Source of the DNA: Agapanthus africanus
Lineage: Eukaryota; Streptophyta; Magnoliopsida; Asparagales; Amaryllidaceae
Assembly: GCA_030015575.1 (NCBI GenBank)
Contig: CM057349.1
Coordinates: 258,659,077-258,723,076, forward strand
Length of the DNA: 64,000 nt
Reading direction: 5' to 3'
The position numbers and the translations under genes were made by a program. The notes under the pieces are model-generated. The model worked only from the letters and a program-made list of their open reading frames with translations, did no database searches and was not told where the DNA came from. This document shows positions 46,731-60,194 of the stretch, in pieces; position 1 is the stretch's first letter, and the number at the start of each line of letters is the position of its first letter.

Positions 46731-46776
46731 GCCGCGGTTCCGCGGCAATAGCAAGCTATTGCCGCGCAACCGCGGC
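46731..46776 (+). other. GC-rich hairpin, unit 1 leader
   Basis: Arms 46731-46752 and 46755-46776 pair over 22 bp with one mismatch and a 2-nt loop. It starts 207 nt after the start of the PBS. Compared with the young copy, one C-G pair is replaced by G-C, which keeps the pairing. Confidence 0.9.
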
Positions 46777-47892
46777 CGAGTCGGCTCTTCACTGGGTCGA
46801 GTTTGGTGCAGTGTATTTCTGCCTTGGTTTTAGGATTTTCAAGATGGTTTATATGTGCCCAGATTTTCCAGAATAGAAATTTGTTTTGGGGGGCCTATAA
46901 ATCCGTATTTTTTCCGAACTTCAATACACTTTGACTAAAAGGTTATATCTGTGATGTTTATATGTATTGAACGTCGGCTAATCACTATATGTCGATTAGT
47001 CGGGGTTATACATATCTGTGATCTGTGATTGATGATGGTATGTGTATATGAATGGGTTGGATTGTCTCGGATGAATAGCCGGGGTGGATGTGAGATGAGT
47101 GTTGCTTTTTCTTTCATTCATTGTAATATGTAAATTGATGTAATAATATTATTTGTTTGGCCGCACAACCGGGTCGGGGTTGCAGCCGTCATTGTATAAT
47201 TCCTTTTACTGTTTTTGCTCCTAGGATAGACCCATAGAGGGGGTGCACAAACTACCGAGTATCTCGAAGTGCCGAGTGGCCTACTCACGGTGGTGAGGGA
47301 GGTTGCTTCGCTTCGGGTACTTGGCGGGTAGTTTGCCGCACCCGTAGGGGTCTTGGGTAGGGTATTGGCTATTCACCGCGACCGTGTAATCCGCTTTTCG
47401 TTGCAGGCTCGAATGTATTGCGGATTCCTAGTATATCCAATGTATTCATCTGTGATCTGTAATGTCTATCATTGCTATATATTTATATATGATAACTATT
47501 TAGGCGTTGCTTATGTTTTACAGCCGCGCTAGCCCAGCCCCCGCTCTGTCGTTAGTTAAGTAACCTAACGGGTGATGACGGGGCCCCTTGGCGAATGCGA
47601 ATGGCATAAGCGTACGTCATATTTTGGTTGTTTTCTGCAATGGTAGGATTAAATGATGGGACGCATTAAAAGAACTAATGCAAGAAAATAAACCAAGTAA
47701 AAGTCGATTGGAATACTTTGAAAACCACTCGGTTCTTTTCAAAACTAAACTTTTAAATGCGGAGCTTGAGCCACTCCTTTTAAAAGCTATCTCGTTCCAT
47801 CGATTATATCAAGTTCATTACGTTCACGGTTTCGCCAAAACCATTCGTAGCCCTCCGTCGTTTCGTATGGATATTCAATAGTATTCAAGCTA

Positions 47893-48100
47893 TATTTGTT
47901 GACCTTCGTCAAGGCATAGTGATTGGTAGCTGTTGGGTGTTCATATGTAGCATAGATAGATGCGTTGGTTTGGGACAGTCGTACTACCTTGTTGACCTTC
48001 GTCAAGGGTATGTACGGGTGGGTTCAAATTAACCTGGATAATGACGGGTAGAACTTGACATGTGACTTATGATTTGTTGACCTTCGTCAAGGTCATAAGA
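47893..48100 (+). other. Three-stem-loop array, unit 1
   Basis: The sequence 'ttgaccttcgtcaagg' occurs at 47899-47914, 47992-48007 and 48077-48092. It is a ttgac/gtcaa stem with loop cttc, closed by ctat/atag, cgtac/gtacg plus tacc/ggta, and cttatga/tcataag. Confidence 0.7.
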
Positions 48101-48594
48101 GCATGGGGCAAAAATCCACATCGGGAGCTTCATAAGTACTGAAGCTTGCTAGCGCTGCATACCATTTGGAGTGTGATGATTCTGGTAGGATTCCTTCGGT
48201 TTTATCACGCGATGATATTTGGATCCCGATCCTACTGTGAGTATATGCTACTCCTCGGGAAAACTCTCACTTAACGATCAATTCTATAAACCTAGTAGGT
48301 GTCTAGAAAGGTGTTAGCGGGGCTACGCCCACAGGGAAAAGAGGTTACTTAATTAAGGAACTTCGCGAAAGCGTTGGAAAACCTCCCTCGAAGTACCGAC
48401 ACTGGCCTGGCTGAACGGTTAAGCAAGTATTGTACGGTTAGATTGATCCTGACTAATCCTTCCTTTATGGTTTGGGGAGGAATTCGAGAGACAGTGAGAG
48501 CCATCCTGTTTAGATAAATTAAAAACCAATCTAAACTTGCAAGAGCATCATGCTAAGTGTTTTCTTCTCTCTCTCTCTTAATTGCAGCGACCCA

Positions 48595-51500
48595 ATGACC
48601 GCACCTAGGTTACTTCTAGATAATAAAATGACTGAATCTGACTGTTATGACTGGCAAAGGTCTGTCCAGATGTCCATTGCCCAGGACAAGCTGGAACACC
48701 TCTTGACTGATCCAACCCCTGCCGTCTCAGGTCCAGTTTCCCCTGTTACGGATATTGATATTCGTAGGACATCGGAAGAAGACTGTGCGAAAGCCAAGTG
48801 CCTCGTGTTAGCCTCAGTTAATGGTATATACCAGAGGCAGCACGAGAAGATGGACTCAGCTTCTATCTTCCTCCATAACAAAGTTTTATATGGAGAGCAA
48901 TCTCGTATCGCAAGATATGAGACCTCGAACGAATTGCTTCCAGCGAGGTTGGCTATCGGGTCATCTGTAGGGGGCAACTTCCCTACAGAGACCAGCTCTT
49001 CTGAGCTCTCGGACCTGAAGACCACGTTGAAGAACGGGTCAGATGCTGACTTAGTTCAACAGTCTCTACCTACTACCCTGAAGGAAACCAGGGAAGTAAA
49101 AAGAAAGGGAAAGGCAGAAGTTTCGGGAATGGATGCAGTAAAAGAGGGATGTTCCTATTGTTACGGGAATGAACATGGGCAGAAGGATTGCAGGGCTTGC
49201 AAAGCCAGTAACCAGAATTCGAAGCATATTGTGGCTTCGGCTTCGGGTGTGTTTGTAATTGAGAACTGTATGTCAGTTAACCCTACTTCCTGGGTATTGG
49301 ATACCGGATCAGGATCTCATATCTGTAATTCATTACAGGCTCTGAGAAACCGTAGGGTTATCAGGAAAGGTGATATGACTCTCAGGGTTGCTAACGGAAT
49401 GAGCATGTATGCTGAATCCGTAGGGGAATATCATCTAGGACTGACAACTGGGCAGATATTGATTCTGCGTAACTGTTTTTATGTACCAGGTGCGACTTGT
49501 AATATCATATCTATATCCTTGATTTCTAAGGAAGGATATGATTTTACTTTTGTAAGCGATGTAGTTAACATCCACCTAAATCAAGTTCTGATTGGGTCAG
49601 GTACATTACAAAATGGGATATACGTATTAAATCAAGCTCAGATCTTCAGTGTCCAGAACACACTTAAAAGAAAGTCTCCGGAAACAAATCAGGCTTTCTT
49701 ATGGCATTGTAGACTGGGTCACATTAATGAGACACGGTTAACAAAGTTACATAAAGAAGGATACTTGGATCCGTTCGAGTACCAGTCTTATGCCACTTGT
49801 GAATCTTGTCTCATGGGAAAGATGACAAAGACTCCGTTCACTGGACACGGAGAAAGAGCGAGCGAGCTCTTGGGACTCATACACAGTGATGTGTGTGGTC
49901 CAATGTCTACACATGCGCGAATTGGTTATTCATACTTCATTACTTTCATAGATGATTTCTCTAGGTATGGGCATGTCTTCTTAATGAAGCACAAATCCGA
50001 GGCCTTTGAGAAATTTCAGGAATACAAGAATGAAGTTGAAAAACAAACAGGCAAAAGTATCAAGACACTGAGATCTGATCGAGGTGGCGAATACTTGAGT
50101 GCCGAGTTTCTGGGCTTCTTAAAAGAGAATGGAATTCTCTCTCAACTTACTCCCCCATACACACCACAACACAACGGTGTATCGGAAAGAAGGAATCGAA
50201 CCCTATTGGATATGGTTCGATCCATGATGAGTAAGGCTGAGTTGCCGCGGTCCTTCTGGGGTTATGCACTAGAATCAGCTGCATATCTTTTGAACAAGGT
50301 TCCAACCAAGACTGTGCCTACCACCCCATATCAGATGTGGAGTGGGAAGAAACCCTGACTCAAGTACCTTAAGACATGGGGATGTCCAGCTTTTGTAAAA
50401 AAGCAGCATGCGGACAAGCTCGAGGCACGCTCAGTACTGTGTAAATTTGTAGGATACCCAAAGAACTCCAGGGAGTATCTTTTCTATTCCGCAGAGAAAC
50501 AAAAGGTTTTTGTTTCTCAGCATGCCCACTTCTTGGAAACTGAATTTTTAGAAAATCAGATAAGTGGGAGCGTAATAGAACTGGAAGAAATTTCAGAACC
50601 ACAAACTGTTACTAAAAGCTTGGAAGAACCAGAAGTTTCAAGAGAACCGGACATCCCTGCGCCACTCCGCAGGAGTAGTAGGCAGTCTCATCCGCCCGAG
50701 AGATACTACGGTTTTCTCATAGATGGGGATAGAGAGGATTGCACCATGGATTATTGTGAGCCTACTAGCTTCCAACAAGCCATCCAGAGCGGTGACTCGG
50801 TAAAATGGCTGGATGCAATGCGGGCCGAGATGGAGTCCATGTACACCAACAAAGTTTGGACTTTGGACATTGCTCCAGAAGGGGTAAAACCCGTAGGCTG
50901 CAAATGGATCTTCAGAAAGAAGATTGGTGTAGATGGGCAGGTTGAGACCTATAAAGCTAGACTTGTTGCAAATGGTTTTCGTCAAAGACCTGGCTTGGAC
51001 TATGACGAGACCTTTTCTCCAGTGGCTATGCTGAAATCCATTCGGATCCTTCTTGCCATTGCTGCCTTCCATGATTATGAAATCTGGCAGATGGACGTAA
51101 AGACGGCTTTCCTAAATGGAAATTTGGAAGAGTGCGTCTATATGGATCAGCCGGAAGGATTCATTCAGAGTGGGAGCAGCGGTAGAGTGTGCAAGTTGCT
51201 CAAGTCCATTTATGGACTCAAGCAGGCATCGCGGAGTTGGAACATCTGCTTTGATGATACTGTCAAAGAATTTGACTTTATCAAAAACCCAGATGAACCA
51301 GGCATTTACAGTAAGATTGTAGGGAGAACTGTGGTATTCCTCGTCTTGTACGTGGATGACATTCTCCTAATAGGAAATGATATTCCTATGCTACAGTCAA
51401 TCAAAGTATTCTTGTCGCAGAGGTTCTCCATGAAGGACCTGGGCGATGCCAACTACATTCTGGGGATCCAGATCTATCGTGATAGATCTAAGAGGATGTT

Positions 51501-52323
51501 GGGACTTTCACAGTCTAGGTACATCGACACCATACTGAAAAGGTTCAGTATGGAAGATTCCAAGCGCGGTAATCTACCGGCTTGTCACGGGATCACCCTC
51601 TCCAAAGAGATATCTCCCAAGACTGATTTGGAAAGGGATCGCATGTCTATTATACCCTACGCTTCTGCGGTAGGCTCTATAATGTATGCGATGTTGTGTA
51701 CCAGACCAGATGTAGCATACGCATTGAGCGTTGTAAGCCGGTATCAGTCAAACCCAGGGGAGAAACACTGGATAGCGGTAAAGAATATTCTTAAGTACCT
51801 GAGAAGGACTAAAGAGATGTTCTTGGTGTATGGCGGAAAAGACCTCCAGATTGAGGCCTTTGCTGACTCCAGCTTCCAGAGTGACAAGGATGATTCCAAG
51901 TCCATGTCGGGTTTTGTCTTTACCCTCAATGGAGGGGCGGTTTGCTGGAAGAGTTCCAAGAAGGAGACCGTTGAAGACTCAACTATGGAAGTGGAGTACA
52001 TCACTGCATCTGATGCTGTCTGGATGAGGAAGTTCTTGAGAGAACTTCAGGTGGTTCCGTCTATTGTTGACCCAATACCTCTGTATTGCGACAACAACGG
52101 GGCTATAGTTTTAGCGAAGGAACCCAGGTCCCATCAGAAATCCAGACACATCTTGAGGCGGTATCACCTGATCAGGGAGATCGTGGATCGCCAGGAGATC
52201 GAGGTTCGGAGAGTTGCTTCAGAAGATAACACAGCAGATCCATTCACCAAGGCCTTGCCCCAGACTCAGTTCGAGCGGCTGATCGAGATGATAGGTCTTC
52301 GATACGCCAGTACATGGCCTTAG
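48595..52323 (+). pseudogene. Copia gag-pol, compound unit 1 (broken)
   Basis: This is the same gene plan as 27935-31885. The ATG at 48595 (MTAPRLLLDNK) was chosen by homology with the young copy, because it follows the acceptor-like site. An upstream ATG at 48550 would lie within the putative intron. Parts, by similarity: Gag from 48595, a knuckle-like CSYCYGNEHGQKDC near 49150, protease DTGSGSH near 49300, integrase from about 49704, the linker before reverse transcriptase near 50580-50730, reverse transcriptase with YVDD near 51350, and RNase H to 52323. Its gag is of a variant form shared with unit 2. About one or two breaks are seen. Confidence 0.88.
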
Positions 52324-52325
52324 TG

Positions 52326-52336
52326 CAAGTGGGAGA
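52326..52336 (+). other. Polypurine tract, unit 1
   Basis: 'caagtgggaga' lies just before LTR 2. Confidence 0.9.
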
Positions 52337-52337
52337 T

Positions 52338-54368
52338 TGTTAGTGTATATGCCCCAGAGGACATTACTGTATCATACTAGTTTGTATATTACTTAATGGA
52401 AGCTTGGGATATTCACAGTTGTATATACAATCTTGCTCGAAATGGTAGTATGCTACTTGGTTTGTCTCTGCTTTAATATGTGCATGTGTTTCTTTTAGCA
52501 TATTGCTGATATACATATTACTAGAGCCCTTAGGATCTTTGCTTGATTACCAGCGTTGTGATGGCGCTCACACTCGTGGGAGCTGGGTGATCTATAAGCA
52601 CATCCTTATACAGGTCCCTGGTCGTTGGACTATCGAGATACTCCGGAGTAGACTAGCGTATGCGCTTCTCATCCCAGTGTGGGAGACGGTCTGTCCCACA
52701 GCCGTCAGTACGTCGTACTTGAGATAGTATGCGGGTGCTCGTTAGGTTACGAGTACACTGGACATGACTCATCGGGAAGTATTGGTTGGTATTATACCTT
52801 TCGTCAGTTATCAGTTCCCAGGTGACATGAGTACAGCTTAGTCCACTGACTTGACACTGTCACTTCGCCTCGAGTGTGTTCCCACTGCACTTTGATTGCT
52901 ACCCTACCACGGCTCAAAGGAGTCGTGCAAACAGGTAGTTTTTGGGTGCAGTCCCGAAGCACTTAGAGGCAGTGACGGTTAGACTGGATTCGTCTCTCCC
53001 GGTATTGGGGGTTGACATCGTGCTGTGTCCAAGAGAGCCATTACACGAGTAGTCCCTGGCCAGGGCAAGCGAGATATACTGGTAGGTTTCCAGTGTTATC
53101 TCAGGGTGTTCTGGGCGACACTCCGACATGACTTGTACCGCTATTAGGGGACTGACGTTCACCGCCCCCTTAGGCCCGCCATGCGATGTATCAGACGAAC
53201 AGACCGGACTGTACGGAGATTGTCACATACCGGCTCAGTAGGAGTTCAGATGGGGTTAACCTCATCAGTCTTCTTATCGACATCTACCTGGGGACCGTTA
53301 CGTACAGCTAGTGCCGCTTGTGGTCTGTGGTTAAACACACTGCCAGCGTAGTGTCGAGTCTTTAGAGTCCCACACAGAGAGCTATTCGCCTTTAGGCAGA
53401 ATGAGTAGAGGTCGCATGGTTTTGCGACAGGGTTCGTTCACATCCGCGCACTTGTGCACGTTTGCTGTCCGGACAGCTTATACTAGCGGGCTTTGGTTTA
53501 AGCCGGATCCTAGTATATGATTTGGGATTGGTTTTTCTCATTGTATTCGTGTTCCTCGGATCACGAATGCGGGTGCGTATGCACAGTTGCTTGAGACGGA
53601 GGGAGAGGACTTTGATTAGGGTTAATGACTATTGTCATTTTATTAACCCTAATGCTTATATGTGTATTATTGTTAATTGATATTAGTTTAATAATTGTGT
53701 ATGGTTATGGTTGTTGACCATTTGACCTTCTTGACTTGTTGACCTTGGTTGACACTTTGACCATCATCATTTCATTTGGAAGATGCTCTTTGATTCTTGC
53801 AATTTGCATTAAAAATGAAATGATAATGGTCATGTCTTGATTAAGCCATGACAATTATCTCACTAATTATCTAATTACAATAATTCACATATATGAGAGA
53901 ATGCTTCATATTATTCTCTCATTCTATTATTCACATTCTCTCTCTTGTTCTTCCTCTCCCTCAAGCTCTCCCCTCTCATGTGTTGAGAAACACTTGAGCT
54001 TGAGAAAAACCCTCTCTTGATAATCTCTACTCTCATCTAGGGTTCAAGGATTAGCACTTCTTGCACCCTAGTTACTTCTAGCTTGGAGTTGAAGCCAAAG
54101 GTCGAGGCTTTCGGGTGGATCTTTCTTCGACGTGAGAAGACGACTAAGGTGACCTCCTTCCACCACTCCAAGGAGCAAGGAGAGAAGGACATAAAGCCCA
54201 AGGTATAACCTTTCTAGCACTTAGCTAGTTTCTAGTTAGCTTTAGCTTGTTTTTGTTTAGCAAAGATCCTTCATAGTCTAGTCCATGTTGCCTAAGCTCA
54301 TAAAAATTCGATTTTTATTCCATTTTCCGCCTCCCCGCAAGTACCGGGGTGGGCAACGTGGACTTACA
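52338..54368 (+). repeat. Compound copia LTR 2 (shared middle LTR)
   Basis: The LTR is about 2.03 kb. It serves as 3' LTR of unit 1 and 5' LTR of unit 2, with a purine tract on its left and a PBS on its right. No target duplication surrounds it, which is expected if it is a recombinant LTR. Confidence 0.95.
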
Positions 54369-54369
54369 G

Positions 54370-54381
54370 TGGTATCAGAGC
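54370..54381 (+). other. Primer binding site (tRNA-iMet), unit 2
   Basis: 'tggtatcagagc' lies one base after LTR 2. Confidence 0.95.
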
Positions 54382-54576
54382 CTAACTAAACATATACTAG
54401 CTAGGTAGTAAAGTGTATGGAAGTTCGAATCGGAAAAATTGCAAAACCGAGTTTTCAAAACCCAAACTTTCTGTTAAAATTTTTTCTGTTCAAAATAAAA
54501 TTTGTCATACTCCAAAAATCGTCTCAGGGTTTTGTGAAGATAGCCACCAAACCCGGTCCAGTGATTCGACCAAGGC

Positions 54577-54622
54577 GCCGCGGTTCAGCGGCAATAGCAA
54601 GCTATTGCCGCGCAACCGCGGC
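54577..54622 (+). other. GC-rich hairpin, unit 2 leader
   Basis: The arms correspond to those at 46731-46776 with one further mismatch. The overall stem is kept. Confidence 0.85.
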
Positions 54623-55737
54623 TGAGTCAGCTCTTCACTGGGTCGAGTTTGGTGCAGTGTATTTCTGGCTTGGTTTTAGGATTTTCAAGATGGTTTATAT
54701 GTGCCCAGATTTTCCAGAATAGAAATTTGTTTTTGGGGGCCTATAAATCCGTATTTTTTCCGAACTTCAATACACTTTGACTAAAAGGTTATATCTGTGA
54801 TGTTTATATGTATTGAACGTAGGCTAATCGCTATATGTCGATTAGTCGGGGTTATACATATCTGTGATCTGTGATTGATGATGGTATGTGTATATGAATG
54901 GGTTGGATTGTCGCGGATGAATAGCCGGGGTGGATGTGAGATGAGTGTTGCTTTTTCTTTCATTCATTGTAATATGTAAATTGATGTAATAATATTATTT
55001 GTTTGGCCGCACAACCGGGTCGGGGTTGTAGCCGTCATTGTATAATTCCTTTTACTGTTTTTGCTCCTAGGATAGACCCATAGAGGGGGTGCACAAACTA
55101 CCGGGTATCTCGAAGTGCCGAGTGGCCTACTCACGGTGGTGAGGGAGGTTGCTTCGCTTCGGGTACTTGGCGGGTAGTTTACCGCACCCGTAGGGGTCTT
55201 GGGTGGGGTATTGGCTATTCACCGCGACCGTGTAATCCACTTTTCGTTGCAGGCTCGAACGTATTGCTGATTCCTAGTATATCCAATGTATTCATCTGTG
55301 ATCTGTAATGTCTATCATTGCTATATATTTATATATGATAACTATTTAGGCGTTGCTTATGTTTTACAGCCGCGCTAGCCCAGCCCCCGCTCTGTCATTA
55401 GTTAAGTAACCTAACGGGTGATGACGGGTCCCCGTGGCGAATGCGAATGACATAAGCATACGTCATATTTTGGTTGTTTTCTGCAATGGTAGGATTAAAT
55501 GATGGGACGCATTAAAAGAACTAATGCAAGAAAATAAACCAAGTAAAAGTCGATTGGAACACTTTGAAAACCACTCGGTTCTTTTCAAAACTAAACTTTT
55601 AAATGCGGAGCTTGAGCCACTCCTTTTAAAAGCTATCTCGTTCCATCGATTATATCAAGTTCACTACGTTCACGGTTTCGCCAAAACCATTCGTAGCCCT
55701 CCGTCGTTTCGTATGGATATTCAATAGTATTGAAGAT

Positions 55738-55945
55738 ATGTTTGTTGACCTTCGTCAAGGCATAGTGATTGGTAGCTGTTGGGTGTTCATATGTAGCATA
55801 GATAGATGCGTTGGTTTGGGACAGTCGTACTACCTTGTTGACCTTCGTCAAGGGTATGTACGGGTGGGTTCAAATTAACCTGGATAATGACGGGTAGAAC
55901 TTGACTTGTGACTTATGATTTGTTGACCTTCGTCTAGGTCATAAG
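55738..55945 (+). other. Three-stem-loop array, unit 2
   Basis: 'ttgaccttcgtcaagg' occurs near 55745 and 55838, with a one-base variant near 55923. Closing arms are as in unit 1. Confidence 0.65.
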
Positions 55946-56440
55946 AGCATGGGGCAAAAATCCACATCGGGAGCTTCATAAGTACTGAAGCTTGCTAGCG
56001 CTGCATACCATTTGGAGTGTGATGATTCTGGTGGGATTCCTTCGGTTTTATCACGCGATGATATTTGGATCCCGATCCTACTGTGAGTATATGCTACTCC
56101 TCGGGAAAACTCTCACTTAACGATCAATGCTATAAACCTAGTAGGTGTCTAGAAAGGTGTTAGCGGGGCTACGCCCACAGGGAAAAGAGGTTACTTAATT
56201 AAGGAACTTCGCGAAAGCGTTGGAAAACCTCCCTCGAAGTACCGACACTGGCCTGGCTGAACGGTTAAGCAAGTATTGTACGGTGAGATTGATCCTGACT
56301 AATCCTTCCTTTATGGTTTGGGGAGGGATTCGAGAGAAAGTGGGAGCCATCCTGTTTAGATAAATTAAAAACCAATCTAAACTTGCAAGAGCATCATGCT
56401 AAGTGTTTTCTTCTCTCTCTCTCTTAATTGCAGCGACCCA

Positions 56441-59400
56441 ATGACCGCACCTAGGTTACTTCTAGATAATAAAATAACTTAATCTGACGGTTATGACTGG
56501 CAAAGGTCTGTCCAGATGTCCATTGCCCAGGACAAGCTGGAACACCTCTTGACTGATCCAACCCCTGCCGTCTCAGGTCCAGTTTCCCCTGTCACGGATA
56601 TTGATATTCGTAGGACATCGGAAGAAGACTGTGCGAAAGCCAAGTGCCTCGTGTTAGCCTCAGTTAATGGTATATACCAGAGGCAGCACGAGAAGATGGA
56701 CTCAGCTTCTATCTTCCTCCATAACAAATTTTTATATGGAGAGAAATCTCGTATCGCAAGATATGAGACCTCGAACGAATTGCTTCCAGCGAGGTTGGCT
56801 ATCGGGTCATCTGTAGGGGGCAACGTCCCTATAGAGACCAGCTCTTCTGATCTCTCGGACCTGAAGACCACGTTGAAGAACGGGTCAGATGCTGACTTAG
56901 TTCAACAGTCTTTACCTACTACCCTGAAGGAAACCAGGGAAGTAGAAAGATAGGGAAAGGCAAAAGTTTCGGGAATGGATGCAGTAAAAGAGGGATGTTC
57001 CTATTGTTATGGGAATGAACATGGGCAGAAGGATTACAGGGCTTGCAAAGCCAGTAACCAGAATTCGAAGCATGTTGTGGCTTCGGCTTCAGGTGTGTTT
57101 GTAATTGAGAACTGTATGTCAGTTAACCCTACTTCCTGGGTATTGGATACCGGATCTGGATCTCATTTCTGTAATTCATTACAGGCTCTGAGAAACCGTA
57201 GGGTTATCAGGAAAGGTGATATGACTCTCAGGGTTGCTAACGGAATGAGCATGTATGCTGAATCCGTAGGGGAATATCATCTAGGACTGACAACTGGGCA
57301 GATATTGATTCTGCGTAACTGTTTTTATGTACCAGGTGCGACTTGTAATATCATATCTGTATCCTTGATTTCTAAGGAAGGATATGATTTTACTTTTGTA
57401 AGCGATGTAGTTAACATCCACCTAAATCAAGTTCTGATTGGGTCAGGTACATTACAAAACGGGATATACGTATTAAATCAAGCTCAGATCTTCAGTGTCC
57501 GGAACACACTTAAAAGAAAGTCTCCGGAAACAAATCAGGCTTTCTTATGGTATTGTAGACTGGGTCACATTAATGAGACACGGTTAACAAAGTTACATAA
57601 AGAAGGATACTTGGATCCGTTCGAGTACCAGTCTTATGCCACTTGTGAATCTTGTCTCATGGGAAAGATGACAAAGACTCCGTTCACTGGACACGGAGAA
57701 AGAGCGAGCGAGCTCTTGGGACTCATACACAGTGATGTGTGTGGTCCTATGTCTACACATGCGCGAATTGGTTATTCATACTTCATTACTTTCATAGATG
57801 ATTTCTCTAGGTATGGGCATGTCTTCTTAATGAAGCACAAATCCGAGGCCTTTGAGAAATTTCAGGAATACAAGAATGAAGTTGAAAAACAAACAGGCAA
57901 AAGTATCAAGACACTGAGATCTGATCGAGGTGGCGAATACTTGAATGCCGAGTTTCTGGGCTTCTTAAAAGAGAATGGAATTCTCTCTCAACTTACTCCC
58001 CCATACACACCACAGCACAACGGTGTATCGAAAAGAAGAAATCGAATCCTATTGGATATGGTTCGATCCATCATGAGTAAGGCTGAGTTGCCGCGGTCCT
58101 TCTGGGGTTATGCACTAGAATCAGCTGCATATCTTTTGAACAAGGTTCCAACCAAGACTGTGCCTACCACCCCATATCAGATGTAGAGTGGGAAGAAACC
58201 CTGTCTCAAGTACCTTAAGACATGGGGATGTCCAGCTTTTGTAAAAAAGCAGCATGCGGAAAAGCTCGAGGCACGCTCAGTACTGTGTAAATTTGTGGGA
58301 TACCCAAAGAACTCCAGGGAGTATCTTTTCTATTCCGCAGAGGAACAAAAGGTTTTTGTTTCTCAGCATGCCCACTTCTTGGAAACTGAATTTTAGAAAA
58401 TTAGATGAGTGGGAGCGCAATAGAACTGGAAGAAATTTCAGAACCACAAACTGTTACTAAAAGCTTGGAAGAACCAGAAGTTTCAAGAGAACCGGACATC
58501 CCTGCGCCACTCCGCAGGAGTAGTGGGCAGTCTCATCCGCCCGAGAGATACTATGGTTTTCTCATAGACGGGGATAGAGAGGATTGCACCATGGATTATT
58601 ATGAGCCTACTAGCTTCCAACAAGCCATCCAGAGCGGTGACTCGGTAAAATGGCTGGATGCAATGGGGGCCGAGATGGAGTCCATGTACACCAACAAAGT
58701 TTGGACTTTGGACTTTGCTCTAGAAGGGGTAAAACCCGTAGGCTACAAATGGATCTTCAGAAAGAAGATTGGTGTAGATGGGCAGGTTGAGACCTATAAA
58801 GCTAGACTTGTTGCAAAGGGTTTTCGTCAAAGACCTGGCTTGGACTATGACGAGACCTTTTCTCCAGTGGCTATGCTGAAATCCATTCGGATCCTTCTTG
58901 CCATTGCTGCCTTCTATGATTATGAAATCTGGCAGATGGACGTAAAGACGGCTTTCCTAAATGGAAATTTGGAAGAGTGCGTCTATATGGATCAGCCGGA
59001 AGGATTCATTCAGAGTGGGAGCAGCGGTAGAGTGTGCAAGTTGCTCAAGTCCATTTATGGACTCAAGCAGGCATCGCGGAGTTGGAACATCTGCTTTGAT
59101 GATACTGTTAAAGAATTCGACTTTATCAAAAACCCAGATGAACCAGGAATTTACAGTAAGATTTTAGGGAGAACTGTGGTATTCCTCGTCTTGTACGTGG
59201 ATGACATTCTCCTAATAGGAAATGATATTCCTATGCTACAGTCAATCAAAGTATTCTTGTCGCAGAGGTTCTCCATGAAGGACCTGGGCGATGCCAACTA
59301 CATTCTGGGGATCCAGATCTATCGTGATAGATCTAAGAGGATGTTGGGACTTTCACAGTCTAGGTACATCGACACCATACTGAAAAGGTTCAGTATGGAA

Positions 59401-60180
59401 GATTCCAAGCGCGGTAATCTACCGGCTTGTCACGGGATCACCCTCTCCAAAGAGATGTCTCCCAAGACTGATTTGGAAAGGGATCGCATGTCTATTATAC
59501 CCTACGCTTCTGCGGTAGGCTCTATAATGTATGCGATGTTGTGTACCAGACCAGATGTAGCATACGCATTGAGCGTTGTAAGCCGGTATCAGTCAAACCC
59601 AGGGAAGAAACACTGGATAGCGGTAAAGAACATTCTCAAGTACTTGAGAAGGACTAAGTAGATGTTCTTGGTGTATGGCGGAAAAGACCTCCAGATTGAG
59701 GCCTTTGCTGACTCCAGCTTCCAGAGTGACAAGGATGATTCCAAGTCCATGTCGGGTTTTGTCTTTACCCTCAATGGAGGGGCAATTTGCTGGATGAGTT
59801 CCAAGTAGGAGACCATTGCAGACTCAACTATGGAAGCGGAGTACATCGCTGCATCTGATGCCGCAAAAGAAGCTGTCTGGATGAGGAAGTTCTTGAGAGA
59901 AATTCAGGTGGTTCCGTCCATTGTTGACCCAATACCTCTGTATTGCGAAAACAACGGGGCTATAGCTTTAGCGAAGGAACCCAGGTCCCATCAGAAATCC
60001 AGACACATCTTGAGGCGGTATCACCTGATCAGGGAGATCGTGGATCGCCAGGAGATCGAGGTTCGGAAAGTTGCTTCAGAAGATAACACAGCAGATCCAT
60101 TCACCAAGGACTTGCCCCAGACTCAGTTCGAGCGGCTGATCGAGATGATAGGTCTTCGATACGCCAGTACATGGCCTTAG
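56441..60180 (+). pseudogene. Copia gag-pol, compound unit 2 (broken)
   Basis: This is a close copy of 48595-52323 with the same variant gag and the same order: gag, knuckle-like motif near 56995, protease DTGSGSH near 57147, integrase from about 57550, reverse transcriptase with YVDD near 59195, and RNase H ending at 60180 with 'YASTWP'. It is more decayed than unit 1, with about five or six breaks in the main frame. Confidence 0.87.
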
Positions 60181-60182
60181 TG

Positions 60183-60193
60183 CAAGTGGGAGA
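60183..60193 (+). other. Polypurine tract, unit 2
   Basis: 'caagtgggaga' lies just before LTR 3. Confidence 0.9.
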
Positions 60194-60194
60194 T

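Larger units (their letters stand above)
46536..48594 (+). mobile_element. Unit 1 leader (non-coding)
   Basis: This is homologous to the young copy's leader over its whole length. It contains a GC-rich hairpin (46731-46776), a short open frame kept from the young copy (47678-47881), three stem-loops (47893-48100) and an acceptor-like site ending at 48587. Confidence 0.8.
54382..56440 (+). mobile_element. Unit 2 leader (non-coding)
   Basis: This is nearly the same as 46536-48594. The GC-rich hairpin is at 54577-54622, the short frame at 55524-55727 and the three stem-loops at about 55738-55945. The acceptor-like site is just before the gag start. Confidence 0.8.
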
